Assembly: GCF_020882245.1 (NCBI RefSeq)
Contig: NC_083599.1
Span: forward strand, 1,674,001 to 1,738,000
Length of the DNA: 64,000 nucleotides
Direction of reading: 5' to 3'
Origin: Rhopalosiphum padi
Lineage: Eukaryota; Arthropoda; Insecta; Hemiptera; Aphididae
The translations under genes were made by a program, and so were the position numbers. A model generated the notes under the pieces. The model saw nothing but the letters and a program-made list of their open reading frames with translations, ran no database searches and was not told where the DNA came from. Positions 28,530 to 41,134 of this stretch are shown here, in pieces (position 1 is the first letter of the stretch; the number at the start of each line of letters is the position of its first letter).

Positions 28530-28696
28530 GTAATTATAAAATATTAAGTTATAGTTAATTTATTTCAATAAAAACATTGTATGAAAGTAGTTAGTTTCAA
28601 TTATATTATTATCTACTCAAATAAAATTACAGTTTTATGATGATAGTTATAATAATTAGGTACACTGTATGATTATTATTATTTATGTTTTTTTAG
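28530..28696 (+). other. Possible 5' intron of the Sola-like transposase gene
   Basis: CAG|GTAATT at 28,529/28,530 and a T-rich acceptor TTTTAG ending at 28,696 bracket 167 bp just upstream of the first plausible ATG at 28,708. Such signals occur by chance in AT-rich DNA, and no transcript evidence is available. Confidence 0.25.
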
Positions 28697-28707
28697 CATT
28701 ATACATC

Positions 28708-31406
28708 ATGACATCAAAAAGAAGAATTAAACACCTATTGGATCTTGCTAATGAAGCTAATAATAAAGATGACGCTATGAACAACATTACATATTATAAA
28801 AAAAAAAAGTAAGCTACAAATTATTACCAATTTCTCTAATAGGAAACCAAAATATGAAACTAATTTAATAGCCCAATTCATCTATTTCAAAAACAAAATA
28901 TTATGAAGTTTTAACAAAAGATTCCTTAAAGGATATTGAATTCATTTATGAGAATGTTGTAACTTCTATAAATGAACCAGATAATATTTATAATGAAAAA
29001 TAATTTAAATGTTCCTAATAATACTTCACCAACCACTGAAAATCAAGTTGATGACAGTATTTATGACAAGACTGACTGTATAACTAATTTTGAAACTGAT
29101 AATGATGAATTTAATAATTATGAAGATTGCTTAAAGGATAATATTGAATTAACTTATGAGGATATAAAAGTTGTAACTTCCATTGATGTACCAGATAATA
29201 TTTATAATGAAAATAATTTAAATGTTCCTAATAATACTTCACCAACCACTGAAAATCAAGTTGATGACAGTATTTATGACAAGACTGACTGTATAACTAA
29301 TTTTGAAACTGATAATGATGAATTTAATAATTATGAAGATTGCTTAAAGGATAATATTGAAATTAACGTTATGAGGATATAAAAAGTTGTAACTTCCATT
29401 GATGTACCAGGTAATATTTCTAATGAAAATAATTTAAATGTTCCTAATAATACTTTCACCAACCATTGAAGAATCAAGTTGATGACAGTATTTATGACAA
29501 GACTGACTGTATAAACTAATTTTGAGAAACTGATAATGATGGAATTTATTAATTATGATCATGAACTACTTCAAAAGAAATTGAAAATTGAAACTTCAGA
29601 TTCAATCACTGACAAAAGAGTGCGTAAAAGAGGTATAATATCACAAAAAAAAAATTGGAATAGGGAAGCTTATGCAACAAAATAGATTGCTAGGAAAGGC
29701 ATACATAGCGGTTTCAGAGGCAAGGCAAGAAAGTATCTCAAGATGTAAATAAGGATGAAAGGAAAATGAAACCAACATGTGCTTCAACATTTTGCAATAA
29801 ATCAAAAAACAGATACTGGCGACAATTTTTCTAAATCTGAGAGGAGTGAGCTGTTTAACCATTTTTGGAATAATTGTACATCCTGGGCAGAAAAGAAAAC
29901 TTTTTGTGTAAATATGATTACCAAGACAGAAACAAAACGTATAATGACCGAAAATGAAAAGAAGTCGAAGAGATTATTCCTACACTTATCACTTAAAAAA
30001 AGAAGACATATCATTACCAGTCTGTAAAAAAATGTTTTTGAATACGCTCTGTTTGAATGAATGGATGGTGAGGAATTGGAATAAACCTCTTCAATTAATG
30101 GATTACCCTCAATCAACAAAGAATATAAAGAAAAATAATTTACAAAGACAATCTAAATTTGGAATTTGATAATGAAGAGGAAATTGAAGAACCTATACCA
30201 CGAGTATCAGTGTCTGTACGACATAATCATCTCATATCTTGGTTTGGGTCTTTACCGAAAATGCCCAGTCATTATTGTCGAAAGAGGGTCTGAAAGACTA
30301 TACCCTTGAGGGGTCCGTTTAATAGCAAACAAGAAGTTTATGATGTATATTTATTGAAATGTAAAGAAGAGAATATGAAACCATTAAGTAGAAGTTTTTT
30401 CTCTCCAGATTTATGACACAAAAAAAATTTTCCATATACCAACCTAGAAAGATTTATGCGATACCTGCTCAAGTTATAAAGTCAAACAAGTAAATGAAGA
30501 AAACTATGAGCTACATATTGCTCAAAAAAATCAAGCCCGAGAAGAGCTTAAAGTTGATACGCTTGATGCAGTTGCTTTCAAAAAAATAGTATTGACAATG
30601 GATTTACAAGCTGTGAAACTATGCCCTGCACTGAATGCTAGTGCATTGTATTACAGCATGAAACTTAAAGTACACAATTTTACAGTTTATAATTTAGAAC
30701 CTAACCACCACCCTTGTTCTAATTATTGGTGGGATGAAAGTCAAGGGGAACTCGAAGCATCGGTATTTACATCAATTATATTGAATCATATTAAACAACA
30801 ATGCATAGATGAGACTCAAAATAAAAAAAAAGACATTATTATATACTCGGACGGTTGTGGGTATCAAAACCGCAACACGGTATTGTCCAATGCGTTACTT
30901 AAATTTTCTATAGAAAATAATGTTATTATAGAACAAAAGTTCCTTGTCAAAGGACATACACAAATGCCATGCGACAGTGTACATAGTTCAATCGAACGTA
31001 CAATAAAAAAACAAAGAAATCTATTTGCCATCTGACTACATGAAACTAACAAAACTAGCAAGGAAAAATCCATCACCTTATGAATCCCACTCTGTTAACT
31101 ATTCAGATTTCTATGACTAACAAAAAATTGAATTATTATAAGTCTATCCGACCTGGGCGATCAAAGGGTGACCCTGAAGTTCGAAATATAAGAGCTCTTA
31201 AATATGATCCCACAACCAAAAAAATATATTACAAAATAAATTTTGAACATGAATATACAGAATTACCCCAGTACCATCGAACAAAAAAAACTATAGATCT
31301 GTCCATCAACACACCTTGTTTGTATAATAGCAGAATTCCTATTACTCTGTCCAAGTGGATTGATCTCCAAAAATTAAAAACTGTTCTACCAACTGATGTC
31401 CCATGA
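28708..31406 (+). pseudogene. Sola-like transposase, broken into several frames
   Basis: This is the transposase of the surrounding element. An N-terminal piece starts at ATG 28,708 and stops at 28,812 right after an A11 run. An acidic, Asn-rich repeat region follows (28,920-29,555). A segment at 29,779-30,169 holds FNHFWNN and, one frame over, VCKKMFLNTL. Near 30,260 the family-like string LPKMPSHYCRK is read. The catalytic part is open from 30,448 to 31,035: CDTC (zinc-ligand-like), TMDLQ (Asp codon 30,601), IYSDGCGYQN (Asp codon 30,850), and GHTQMPCDSVHSSIE (Asp 30,973, Glu 30,994). After a shift, the C-terminal piece at 31,080-31,406 has IRPGRSKGDPEVRNIRALKY and ends at TGA. Several breaks sit in homopolymers in a stretch where satellite copies also show spurious insertions, so the gene may be less damaged than it looks. 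The start is uncertain. Confidence 0.75.
28920..29555 (+). repeat. 213-bp tandem repeat within the transposase coding region (3 copies)
   Basis: Units begin at GATTCCTTAAAGG (28,920), GATTGCTTAAAGG (29,125) and the same at 29,338. The last two are spaced exactly 213 bp (71 codons), and the first is slightly degenerate. The repeat encodes acidic, Asn/Asp-rich sequence including LNVPNNTSPTTENQVDDSIY. The third copy carries several one-base insertions that break the frame. A length divisible by three suggests expansion within a translated protein. Confidence 0.85.
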
Positions 31407-32328
31407 TTATTATGGACAATATACCATCACTTAAAGACTTATAAAGAAAGAAAATGTGATAAAATTTAGTTATTATGTTTTTTTTTTTTTGTTATAATTA
31501 TTATTATTATGTTTTAACAAGATTTTTTATTATTTTATTTTAGTGAATTGTTATATTTTTGTATATTATTATTTATACTATAATGCAGTTTTATTGGTGT
31601 TCAGTTATTAATTAAGATAATAATTAAATAAGGAATTATATACAATTTATAATGTGGTAAAAATCCAGATATTATGTTTTTTTTTTTTATTAATTATTAG
31701 TGTTTTAACAAGAGATTTTTATTTTAGTTAACTGTTTGTATATTTTATATTATTATTATTTATACTACACACCTAGTTCAAGTTTTTTGATTTTAATTAA
31801 TATATTTTATTGTTTATGTTTTTTATTGATTTGTAAAAATAAAACAGGTTCATTTATTTCAAAATTTAAAATGTATTTATAGCTGGTTATTATTTGATAC
31901 TATAATACAAGCCGGTATCCAGGGGGATTTTAGGGGTTCACGCCCCCTTCCAAAAAAAAAATTGATCCTGAGTACGTGCTTGCTTTAATACAGTTTTGAT
32001 ATATTTTACAAGACGTATTAATTAATATTATAATAATATTATTAAATAAGGTATTTATATAAAAATTAAATAAATATAAATTACACGTATCTACAACATT
32101 TGTATTTAAACAACACGTATCTAAATCCTTCAATACCTCGTATCTTCATTATATTGCTGAAAAAACCACGTAAGTACTATTAATTAAATTAAATGATATT
32201 ACAAAATATAATTTTCATTGTTTTTAAAACTATACTAAGCTCCTAATATCAATATAAGAAAAAAAAATTGTAAAATTATTTCTTGCACACAAATTAATTA
32301 GTTTTATGTCTCTCCTGAACAATTTGTG
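31407..32328. other. 3' non-coding part of the Sola-like element
   Basis: About 0.9 kb of AT-rich sequence with no gene. Two similar stretches (about 31,454-31,600 and 31,651-31,770), both with a T-run followed by 'gttttaacaaga', look like an internal duplication of about 200 bp. AATAAA occurs at 31,838-31,843 and could be a polyadenylation signal. A short GC-richer patch (31,915-31,960, 'ggggttcacgccccc') may be a fragment of another repeat; I cannot identify it. Confidence 0.5.
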
Positions 32329-32364
32329 AAATGTTATTTACGTGGTATTGCAGTGACAGTAGCG

Positions 32365-32368
32365 ATAT
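32365..32368. repeat. Target site duplication, right (ATAT)
   Basis: ATAT directly follows the right terminal repeat, and the satellite resumes with GACAAATTATAAT. Confidence 0.8.
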
Positions 32369-34298
32369 GACAAATTATAATATGAATGCATGATTTAGAG
32401 TGTTTATGAAATATCAGGTAAAAATGTATAAAAAAATAGTTTACAATGGTGAATTAGTATGATTTTCCCTATCAAATGGTCAAAGCTTCAATAAATTAAC
32501 TTAACAATCATTTTATAAATATATATATTTGATATTTATCAAAAATAATCATTAAATTGCATGATTTTTATTGTGTATAAAGTATCAGTTAAAAAATGTA
32601 TAAATAATTGTTAATAATGGAATATTAGAAAGATTTTCTCAATCTAATGGTCTAGGTTTTAATACATTTACTTAATAATTGATGCTATTAGACTATTTAA
32701 AAAAATTTTAATTATATAAATTTGACTACATTAAAATATCAAATAATGATTATGAAAATATCAGGAATAATGTATAAAACAATAGTAAGTAATGGTAAAT
32801 TAGAATGATTTTCTCTATCAACTGGACAAGGCTTTAATACATGAACTTAAGAATTGATTATTTAACTATCATTTAAAAATATAGTATATTTATACATATG
32901 ACAAATTATAATATGAATGCATGATTATAGTGTTTATGAAGTATTAGGTAAAAATGTATAAATAATAGTTAGTAATCGGTAAATTAGAATGATTTTCTCT
33001 ATCTAATGGGTCTAGGTTTCAATACATTAACATTAGAATTGTTTATTTTATAAAAAATTTATATATATATATTTGTGTCACTTATCAAAATAATTATTTA
33101 AATTGCATGATTCATTGTCGTTTATGAAGTATCAGTTAAAAATGTATAAATAATTGTTAATAATGGAAAATTAGAAAGATTTTCTCTATCTAATGGTCTA
33201 GGTTTTAATACATTAACTTAATAATTGATGCTATTAGACTATTTTAAAAAATTTTAATTTTATAAATTTGACTACATTAAAATATCAAATAATGATTATG
33301 AAATATCAGGAAAAATGTATAAATAATAGTTAGTAATGGTAAATTAGAATGATTTTCACTATCAACTGGTCAAGGCTTTAATACATGAACTTTAGAATTA
33401 ATTATTTACCCATCATTTAAAAATGAAAAATATTATACATATTACAAATTATAATATGAAAGCATGATTTAGAGTGTTTATGAAGTTGAAAGGTAAAAAT
33501 GTATAAATAATAGTTAGTAATGGTAAATTTGAATGATTTTCTCTATCAACTGGTCAAGGCTTTAATACATGAACTTAAGAATTGATTATTTAACTATCAT
33601 TTTAAAAATATATATATTTGATATTTTATCAAAATAATTCATTTAAATTGCATGTTTTATAGTGTTTATGAAGTATCAGGTAAAAATCTAAAAATAACAG
33701 TTAGAAATGGTAAATTAGAATGATTTTCTCTATCTAATGGTCTAGGTTTCAATACATTAATATTAGAATTGTTTATTTTATAATAATTTATAAATATATA
33801 TATATGTTTCATTTATCTAAATAATTATTAAATTGCATGATTTATAGTGTTTATGAAGTATCAGGTAAAAATCTAAAAATAACAGTTAGAAATAGTAATT
33901 AGAATGATTTTTCTGTATCTTATGGTCTAGATTTAATATATTATCTTAAGAAGTGTGTATATTACAATCATTTTAAATATAATGAAATTTCATACATATG
34001 ACAAATTATAATATGAATGCATGATTTAGAGTGTTTATGAAGTATTCAGGCTAAAAAATGTATAAATAATAGTTAGTAATGGTAAACTAGAAAGATTTTC
34101 TCTATCTAGTGGGTCTAGGTTTTAATACATTAACTTAATAATTGATGCTATTAGACTATTTAAAAAAAATCTTAATTTTTATAAATTTGACTACATTAAA
34201 ATATCAAAAAATGATTATGAAATATGAGGAAAAATGTATAAACAATAGTAAGTAATGGTAAATTAGAATGATTTTCTCTATCAACTGGACAAGGCTTA
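32369..34298. repeat. Satellite array, block 4 (low-quality consensus)
   Basis: Same monomer family and orientation. It holds many single-base insertions relative to sister monomers, e.g. 'taatcggtaaat' near 32,975, 'aatgggtctagg' near 33,007, 'cattgtcgttta' near 33,114 and 'gtattcaggctaaa' near 34,043. It runs into the assembly gap in mid-monomer. Confidence 0.95.
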
Positions 34299-34798
34299 NN
34301 NNNNNNNNNNNNNNNNNNNNNNNNNNNNNNNNNNNNNNNNNNNNNNNNNNNNNNNNNNNNNNNNNNNNNNNNNNNNNNNNNNNNNNNNNNNNNNNNNNNN
34401 NNNNNNNNNNNNNNNNNNNNNNNNNNNNNNNNNNNNNNNNNNNNNNNNNNNNNNNNNNNNNNNNNNNNNNNNNNNNNNNNNNNNNNNNNNNNNNNNNNNN
34501 NNNNNNNNNNNNNNNNNNNNNNNNNNNNNNNNNNNNNNNNNNNNNNNNNNNNNNNNNNNNNNNNNNNNNNNNNNNNNNNNNNNNNNNNNNNNNNNNNNNN
34601 NNNNNNNNNNNNNNNNNNNNNNNNNNNNNNNNNNNNNNNNNNNNNNNNNNNNNNNNNNNNNNNNNNNNNNNNNNNNNNNNNNNNNNNNNNNNNNNNNNNN
34701 NNNNNNNNNNNNNNNNNNNNNNNNNNNNNNNNNNNNNNNNNNNNNNNNNNNNNNNNNNNNNNNNNNNNNNNNNNNNNNNNNNNNNNNNNNNNNNNNNN
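34299..34798. other. Assembly gap, exactly 500 N
   Basis: A run of exactly 500 Ns flanked on both sides by satellite monomers. A round number normally means a scaffold join of unknown real length, so satellite sequence of unknown amount is missing here. Confidence 0.97.
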
Positions 34799-37700
34799 TT
34801 ATTTAAAAAATTTTAATTTTATAAATTTGACTACATTAAAATTTTAAATAATGATTATGAAATATCAGGAAAAATGTATAAATAATAGTTAGTAATATTA
34901 AAATTAGAATGATTTTCACTATCAACTGGTGAAGGCTTTAATACATGAACTTTAGAATTGATTATTTACCCATCATTTAAAAATAAAAATATTATACATA
35001 TGACAAATTATAATATGAAAGCATGATTATAGTATTTATGAAGTATTAGGTAAAAATGTATAAATAATAGTTAGTAATGGTAAATTAGAATGATTTTCTC
35101 TATCTAATGGTCTAGGTTTCAATACATTAACATTAGAATTGTTTATTTTATAATAATTTATAAATATATATATATATGTGTCATTAATCAAAATAATTAT
35201 TAAATTGCATGATTTATTGTGTTTATGAAGTATCAGTTAAAAATGTATAAATAATAGTTAGTAATGGAAAATTAGAAAGATTTTCTCTATCTAATGGTCT
35301 AGGTTTTAATACATTAACTTAATAATTGAAGGTATTAGACTATTTTAAAAAATTTTAATTTTATTAATTTGACTACATTAAAATATCAAATAATGATTAT
35401 GAAATATCAGGAAAAATGTATAAATAATAGTTAGTAATGGTAAATTAGAAAGATTTTCTCTATCTAATGGTCTAGGTTTTAATACATTAACATTAGAATT
35501 GTTTATTTTATAATAATTTATAAATATATATATATGTGTCATTTATCAAAATAATTATTAAATTGCATGATTTATTGTGTTTATGAAGTATCAGTTAAAA
35601 AAGTATAATTTATTGTTAATAATGGTAAATTCAAATGATTTTCTCTATCTAATGGTGTAGGTTTAATATATTATCTTAAGAACTGTGAATATCACAATCA
35701 TTTAAATATATGAATTTCATACTTATGACAAATTATAATATGAAAGCATGATTATAGTGTTCATGAAATATCAGGTAAAAATGTATAAAAAATAGTTTAC
35801 AATGGTGAATTAGAATGATTTTTTTCTATCAAATGGTCAAAGCTTCAATTAATTAACTTTAGAATTGATTATTTACCCATCATTTAAAAATAAAAATATT
35901 ATACATATGACAAATTATAATATGAATGCATGATTTAGAGTGTTTATGAAATATCAGGTAAAATGTATAAAAAATAGTTTACAATGGTGAATTAGTATAA
36001 TTTTCCCTATCAAATGGTCAAAACTTCAATAAATTAACTTAACAATCATTTATAAATATATATATTTGATATTTATCAAAATAATCATTAAATTGCATGA
36101 TTTTTATTATGTATAAAGTGTCAAGTAAAAATGTATAAATAATTTTTACTAATGGAAATTAGAAAGATTTTCTCTATCTAATGGTCTAGGTTTTAATACA
36201 TTAACTTAATAATTGATGCTATTAGACTATTTTAAAAAATTTTAATTTTATAAATTTGACTACATTAAAATTTTAAATAATGATTATGAAATATCAGGAA
36301 AAATGTATAAATAATAGTTAGTAATATTAAATTAGAATGATTTTCACTATCAAACTGGTCAAGGCTTTAATACATGAACTTTAGAATTGATTATTTACCC
36401 ATCATTTAAAAATAAAAATACTATACATATGACAAATTATAATATGAAAGCATGATTATAGTGTTTATGAAGTATTAGGTAAAAATGTATAAATAATAGT
36501 TAGTAATGGTAAATTAGAATGATTTTCTCTATCTAATGGTCTAGGTTTCAATACATTAACATTAGAATTGTTTATTTTATAATAAATTTATAAATATATA
36601 TATATATGTGTCATTAATCAAAATAATTATTAAATTGCATGATTTATTGTGTTTATGAAGTATCAGTTAAAAATGTATAAATAATAGTTAGTCATGGAAA
36701 ATTAGAAAGATTTTCTCTATCTAATGGTCTAGGTTTTAATACATTAACTTAATAATTGAAGGTATTAGACTATTTTAAAAAATTTTAATTTTATTAATTT
36801 GACTACATTAAAATATCAAATAATGATTATGAAATATCAGGAAAAATGTATAAATAATAGTTAGTAATGGTAAATTAGAAAGATTTTCTCTATCAACTGG
36901 ACAAGGCTTTAATACATGAACTTAAGAATTGATTATTTAACTATCATTTAAAAATATAAATATTATACATATGACAAATTATAATATGAATGCATGATTT
37001 AGAGTGTTTATGAAGTTTTAAGGTAAAAATGTATAAATAATAGTTAGTAATGGTAAATTAGAATGATTTTCTCTATCAACTGGACAAGGCTTTAATACAT
37101 GAACTTAAGAATTGATTATTTAACTATCATTTTAAAATATAAATATTATAGATATGACAAATTATAATATGAATTGCATGATTTAGAGTGTTTATGAAGT
37201 TTAAGGTAAAAATGTATAAATAATAGTTAGTAATGGTAAATTAGAATGATTTTCTCTATCTAATGGTCTAGGATTCAATACATTAACGTTAGAATTGTTT
37301 ATTTTATAATAATTTATAAATATATATATATGTTTCATTTATCAAAATTATTATTAAATTGCATGATTTATTGTGTTTATGAACTATCAGTTAAAAATGT
37401 ATAAATAATAGTAAGTAATGGTAAATTAGAAAGATTTTCTCTATTAAATTGGTTAAGGCTTTAATACATGTACTTAAGAATTGATGATTTAACTATCATT
37501 TATAAAATATATATATATGATATTTATCAAAATAATCATTAAATTGCATTTTTTATAGTGTTTATGAAGTATCAGGTAAAAATCTAAAATAACAGTTAGA
37601 AATGGTAAATTAGAACGATTTTCTGTATCTTATGGTATAGGTTTTAATACATTAACATTAGAATTGTTTATTTTATAATAATTTATAAATATAGATATAT

Positions 37701-40700
37701 GTTTCATTTATCTAAATAATTATTAAATTGCAATGATTTATTGTGTTTATGAAGTATCAGTTAAAAATGTATAATTTATTGTTAATTATTGGTAAATTAG
37801 AATGATTTTCTCTATCAACTGGACAAGGCTTTAATACATGAACTTAAGAATTGATTATTTAACTATCATTTTAAAATATAAATATTATACATATGACAAA
37901 TTATAATATGAATGCATGATTTAGAGTGTTTATGAAGTTTAAGGTAAAAATATATAAATAATAGTTAGTAATGGTAAATTAGAATGATTTTCTCTATCTA
38001 ATGGTCTAGGATTCAATACAATAACGTTAGAATTGTTTATTTTATAATAATTTATAAATATATATATATGTTTCATTTATCAAAATTATTATTAAATTGC
38101 ATGATCTATTGTGTTTATGAAGTATCAGTTAAAAATGTATAAAATAATAGTAAGTAATGGTAAATTAGAAAGATTTTCTCTATTAAATGGTTAAGGCTTT
38201 AATACATGAACTTATTTAATATATTATCTTAAGAACTGTGAATATCACAATCATTAAATATATGAATTTCATACTTATGACAAATTATAATATGAAAGCA
38301 TGATTATAGTGTTTATGAAATATCAGGTAAAAATGTATAAAAAATAGTTTACAATGGTGAATTAGAATGATTTTTCCTATCAAATGGTCAAAGCTTCAAT
38401 AAATTAACTTTAGAATTGATTATTTACCCATCATTTAAAAATAAAAATATTATACATATGACAAATTATAATATGAAAGCATGATTATAGTGTTTATGAT
38501 AGTATTAGGTAAAAATGTATAAATAACAGTTAGAAATGGTAAATTAGAATGATTTTCTCTATCAACTGGTCAAGGCTTTAATACATGAACTTAAGAATTG
38601 ATTATTTAACTATCATTTAAAAATATATATATTTGATATTTATCAAAATAATCATTAAATTGCATATTTTATAGTGTTTATGAAGTATCAGGTAAAAATC
38701 TAAAAAAAACAGTTAGAAATGGTAAATTAGAACGATTTTCTGTATCTTATGGTCTAGATTTAATATATTATCTTTAGAACTGTGTATATTACAATCATTT
38801 AAATATATGAATTTCATACATATGACAAATTATAATATGAATGCATGATTTAGAGTGTTTATGAAATATCAGGTAAAAATGTATAAAAAATAGTTTACAA
38901 TGGTGAATTAGTATAATTTTCCCTATCAATGGTCAAAACTTCAATAAATTAACTTAACAATCATTTATAAATATATATATTTGATATTTATCAAAATAAT
39001 CATTAAATTGCATGATTTTTATTATGTATAAAGTGTCAGGTAAAAATGTATAAATAATTTTTACTAATGGAATATTAGAAAGATTTTCTCTATCTAATGG
39101 TCTAGGTTTTAATACATTAACTTAATAATTGATGCTATTAGACTATTTTAAAAAATTTTAATTTTATAAATTTGACTACATTAAAATTTTAAATAATGAT
39201 TATGAAATATCAGGAAAAAATGTATAAATAATAGTTAGTAATATTAAATTAGAATGATTTTCACTATCAACTGGTCAAGGCTTTAATACATGAACTTTAG
39301 AATTGATTATTTAACTATCATTTAAAAAATTAATATTATACATATGACAATTATAATATGAATGCATGATTTAGAGTGTTTATGAAGTTTAAGGTAAAAA
39401 TGTATAAATAATAGTTAGTAATGGTAAATTAGAATGATTTTCTCTATCAACTGGACAAGGGCTTTAATACATGAACTTAAGAATTGATTATTTAACTATC
39501 ATTTTAAAATATAAATATTATAGATATGACAAATTATAATATGAATGCATGATTTAGAGTGTTTATGAAGTTTAAGGTAAAAATGTATAAATAATAGTTA
39601 GTAATGGTAAATTAGAATGATTTTCTCTATCTAATGGTCTAGGATTCAATACATTAACGTTAGAATTGTTTATTTTATAATATTTATAAATATATATATA
39701 TGTTTCATTTATCAAAATTATTATTAAATTGCATGATTTATTGTGTTTATGAACTATCAGTTAAAAATGTATAAATAATAGTAAGTAATGGTAAATTAGA
39801 AAGATTTTCTCTATTAAATGGTTAAGGCTTTAATACATGTACTTAAGAATTGATGATTTAACTATCATTTAAAAATATATATATATGATATTTATCAAAA
39901 TAATCATTAAATTGCATTTTTTATAGTGTTTATGAAGTATCAGGTAAAAATCTAAAATAACAGTTAGAAATGGTAAATTAGAACGATTTTCTGTATCTTA
40001 TGGTATAGGTTTTAATACATTAACATTAGAATTGTTTATTTTATAATAATTTATAAATATAGATATATGTTTCATTTATCTAAATAATTATTAAATTGCA
40101 TGATTTATTGTGTTTATGAAGTATCAGTTAAAAATGTATAATTTATTGTTAATTATGGTAAATTAGAATGATTTTCTCTATCAACTGGACAAGGCTTTTA
40201 ATACATGAACTTAAGAATTGATTATTTAACTATCATTTTAAAATATAAATATTATACATATGACAAATTATAATATGAATGCATGATTTAGAGTGTTTAT
40301 GAAGTTTAAGGTAAAAATATATAAATAATAGTTAGTAATGGTAAATTAGAATGATTTTCTCTATCTAATGGTCTAGGATTCAATACAATAACGTTAGAAT
40401 TGTTTATTTTATAATAATTTATAAATATATATATATGTTTCATTTATCAAAATTATTATTAAATTGCATAGATCTATTGTGTTTATGAAGTATCAGTTAA
40501 AAATGTATAAATAATAGTAAGTAATGGTAAATTAGAAAGATTTTCCTCTATTAAATGGTTAAGGCTTTAATACATGAACTTATTTAATATATTATCTTAA
40601 GAACTGTGAATATCACAATCATTTAAATATATGAATTTCATACTTATGACAAATTATAATATGAAAGCATGATTATAGTGTTTATGAAATATCAGGTAAA

Positions 40701-41121
40701 AATGTATAAAAAATAGTTTACAATGGTGAATTAGAATGATTTTTCCTATCAAATGGTCAAAGCTTCAATAAATTAACTTTAGAATTGATTATTTACCCAT
40801 CATTTAAAAATAAAAATATTATACATATGACAAATTATAATATGAAAGCATGATTATAGTGTTTATGAAGTATTAGGTAAAAATGTATAAATAACAGTTT
40901 AGAAATGGTAAATTAGAATGATTTTCTCTATCAACTGGTCAAGGCTTTAATACATGAACTTAAGAATTTGATTATTTAACTATCATTTAAAAATATATAT
41001 ATTTGATATTTATCAAAATAATCATTAAATTGCATGATTTTTATTGTGTATAAAGTGTCAGGTAAAAATGTATAAATAATTTTTACTAATGGAATATTAG
41101 AAACATTTCCTCTATCTAATG
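34799..41121. repeat. Satellite array, block 5
   Basis: Same family and orientation. New diagnostic variants appear: 'attttaaataatgattat' (34,840), 'ttgaaggtattag' (~35,327), 'aggattcaatacattaacg' (~37,270) and 'aggattcaatacaataacg' (~38,010). A local duplication with offset about 2.37 kb links roughly 36.95-38.6 kb with 39.35-40.95 kb. The block ends at the 8-bp target site of a hAT derivative. Confidence 0.96.
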
Positions 41122-41129
41122 GTCTAGGT
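41122..41129. repeat. Target site duplication, left (hAT derivative, copy 1)
   Basis: The 8-bp GTCTAGGT is repeated at 42,005-42,012. Between it and the element proper lie five extra bases (CAGTT), absent from the second copy. Confidence 0.88.
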
Positions 41130-41134
41130 CAGTT

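Larger units (their letters stand above)
28229..32364 (+). mobile_element. DNA transposon, 4,136 bp, probably Sola-like, complete ends
   Basis: The terminal inverted repeats are about 36-37 bp (28,229-28,265 and 32,329-32,364). They start CGATACTGTCCACTGCAATA on the left and CGCTACTGTCACTGCAATAC on the inverted right end, a difference of one substitution and one indel. A 4-bp ATAT duplication flanks the element. Its centre encodes a DDE-type protein in several frames. The 4-bp target duplication and the protein motifs (MDLQ, YSDGCGYQN, a third acidic group after GHTQMPCD) best fit the Sola superfamily as I remember it; that assignment is not verified by any search. It lies in the indel-rich part of the window. 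Confidence 0.85.

Noticed and set aside
29641..30119. Minus-strand frames of 73 and 105 codons opposite the Sola-like transposase
   Set aside because: They are antisense shadows with no recognisable domain, while the plus strand carries family-like motifs.
31915..31960. GC-richer patch as a separate nested transposon
   Set aside because: No terminal repeats or target duplication could be found; it is too short to classify.
31930..32133. Minus-strand 67-codon frame in the 3' part of the Sola-like element
   Set aside because: Low-complexity AT-rich translation with no motif.
34268..34816. Open frame running through the 500-N gap
   Set aside because: It consists almost entirely of unknown bases with satellite sequence on both sides, so it is not a gene.
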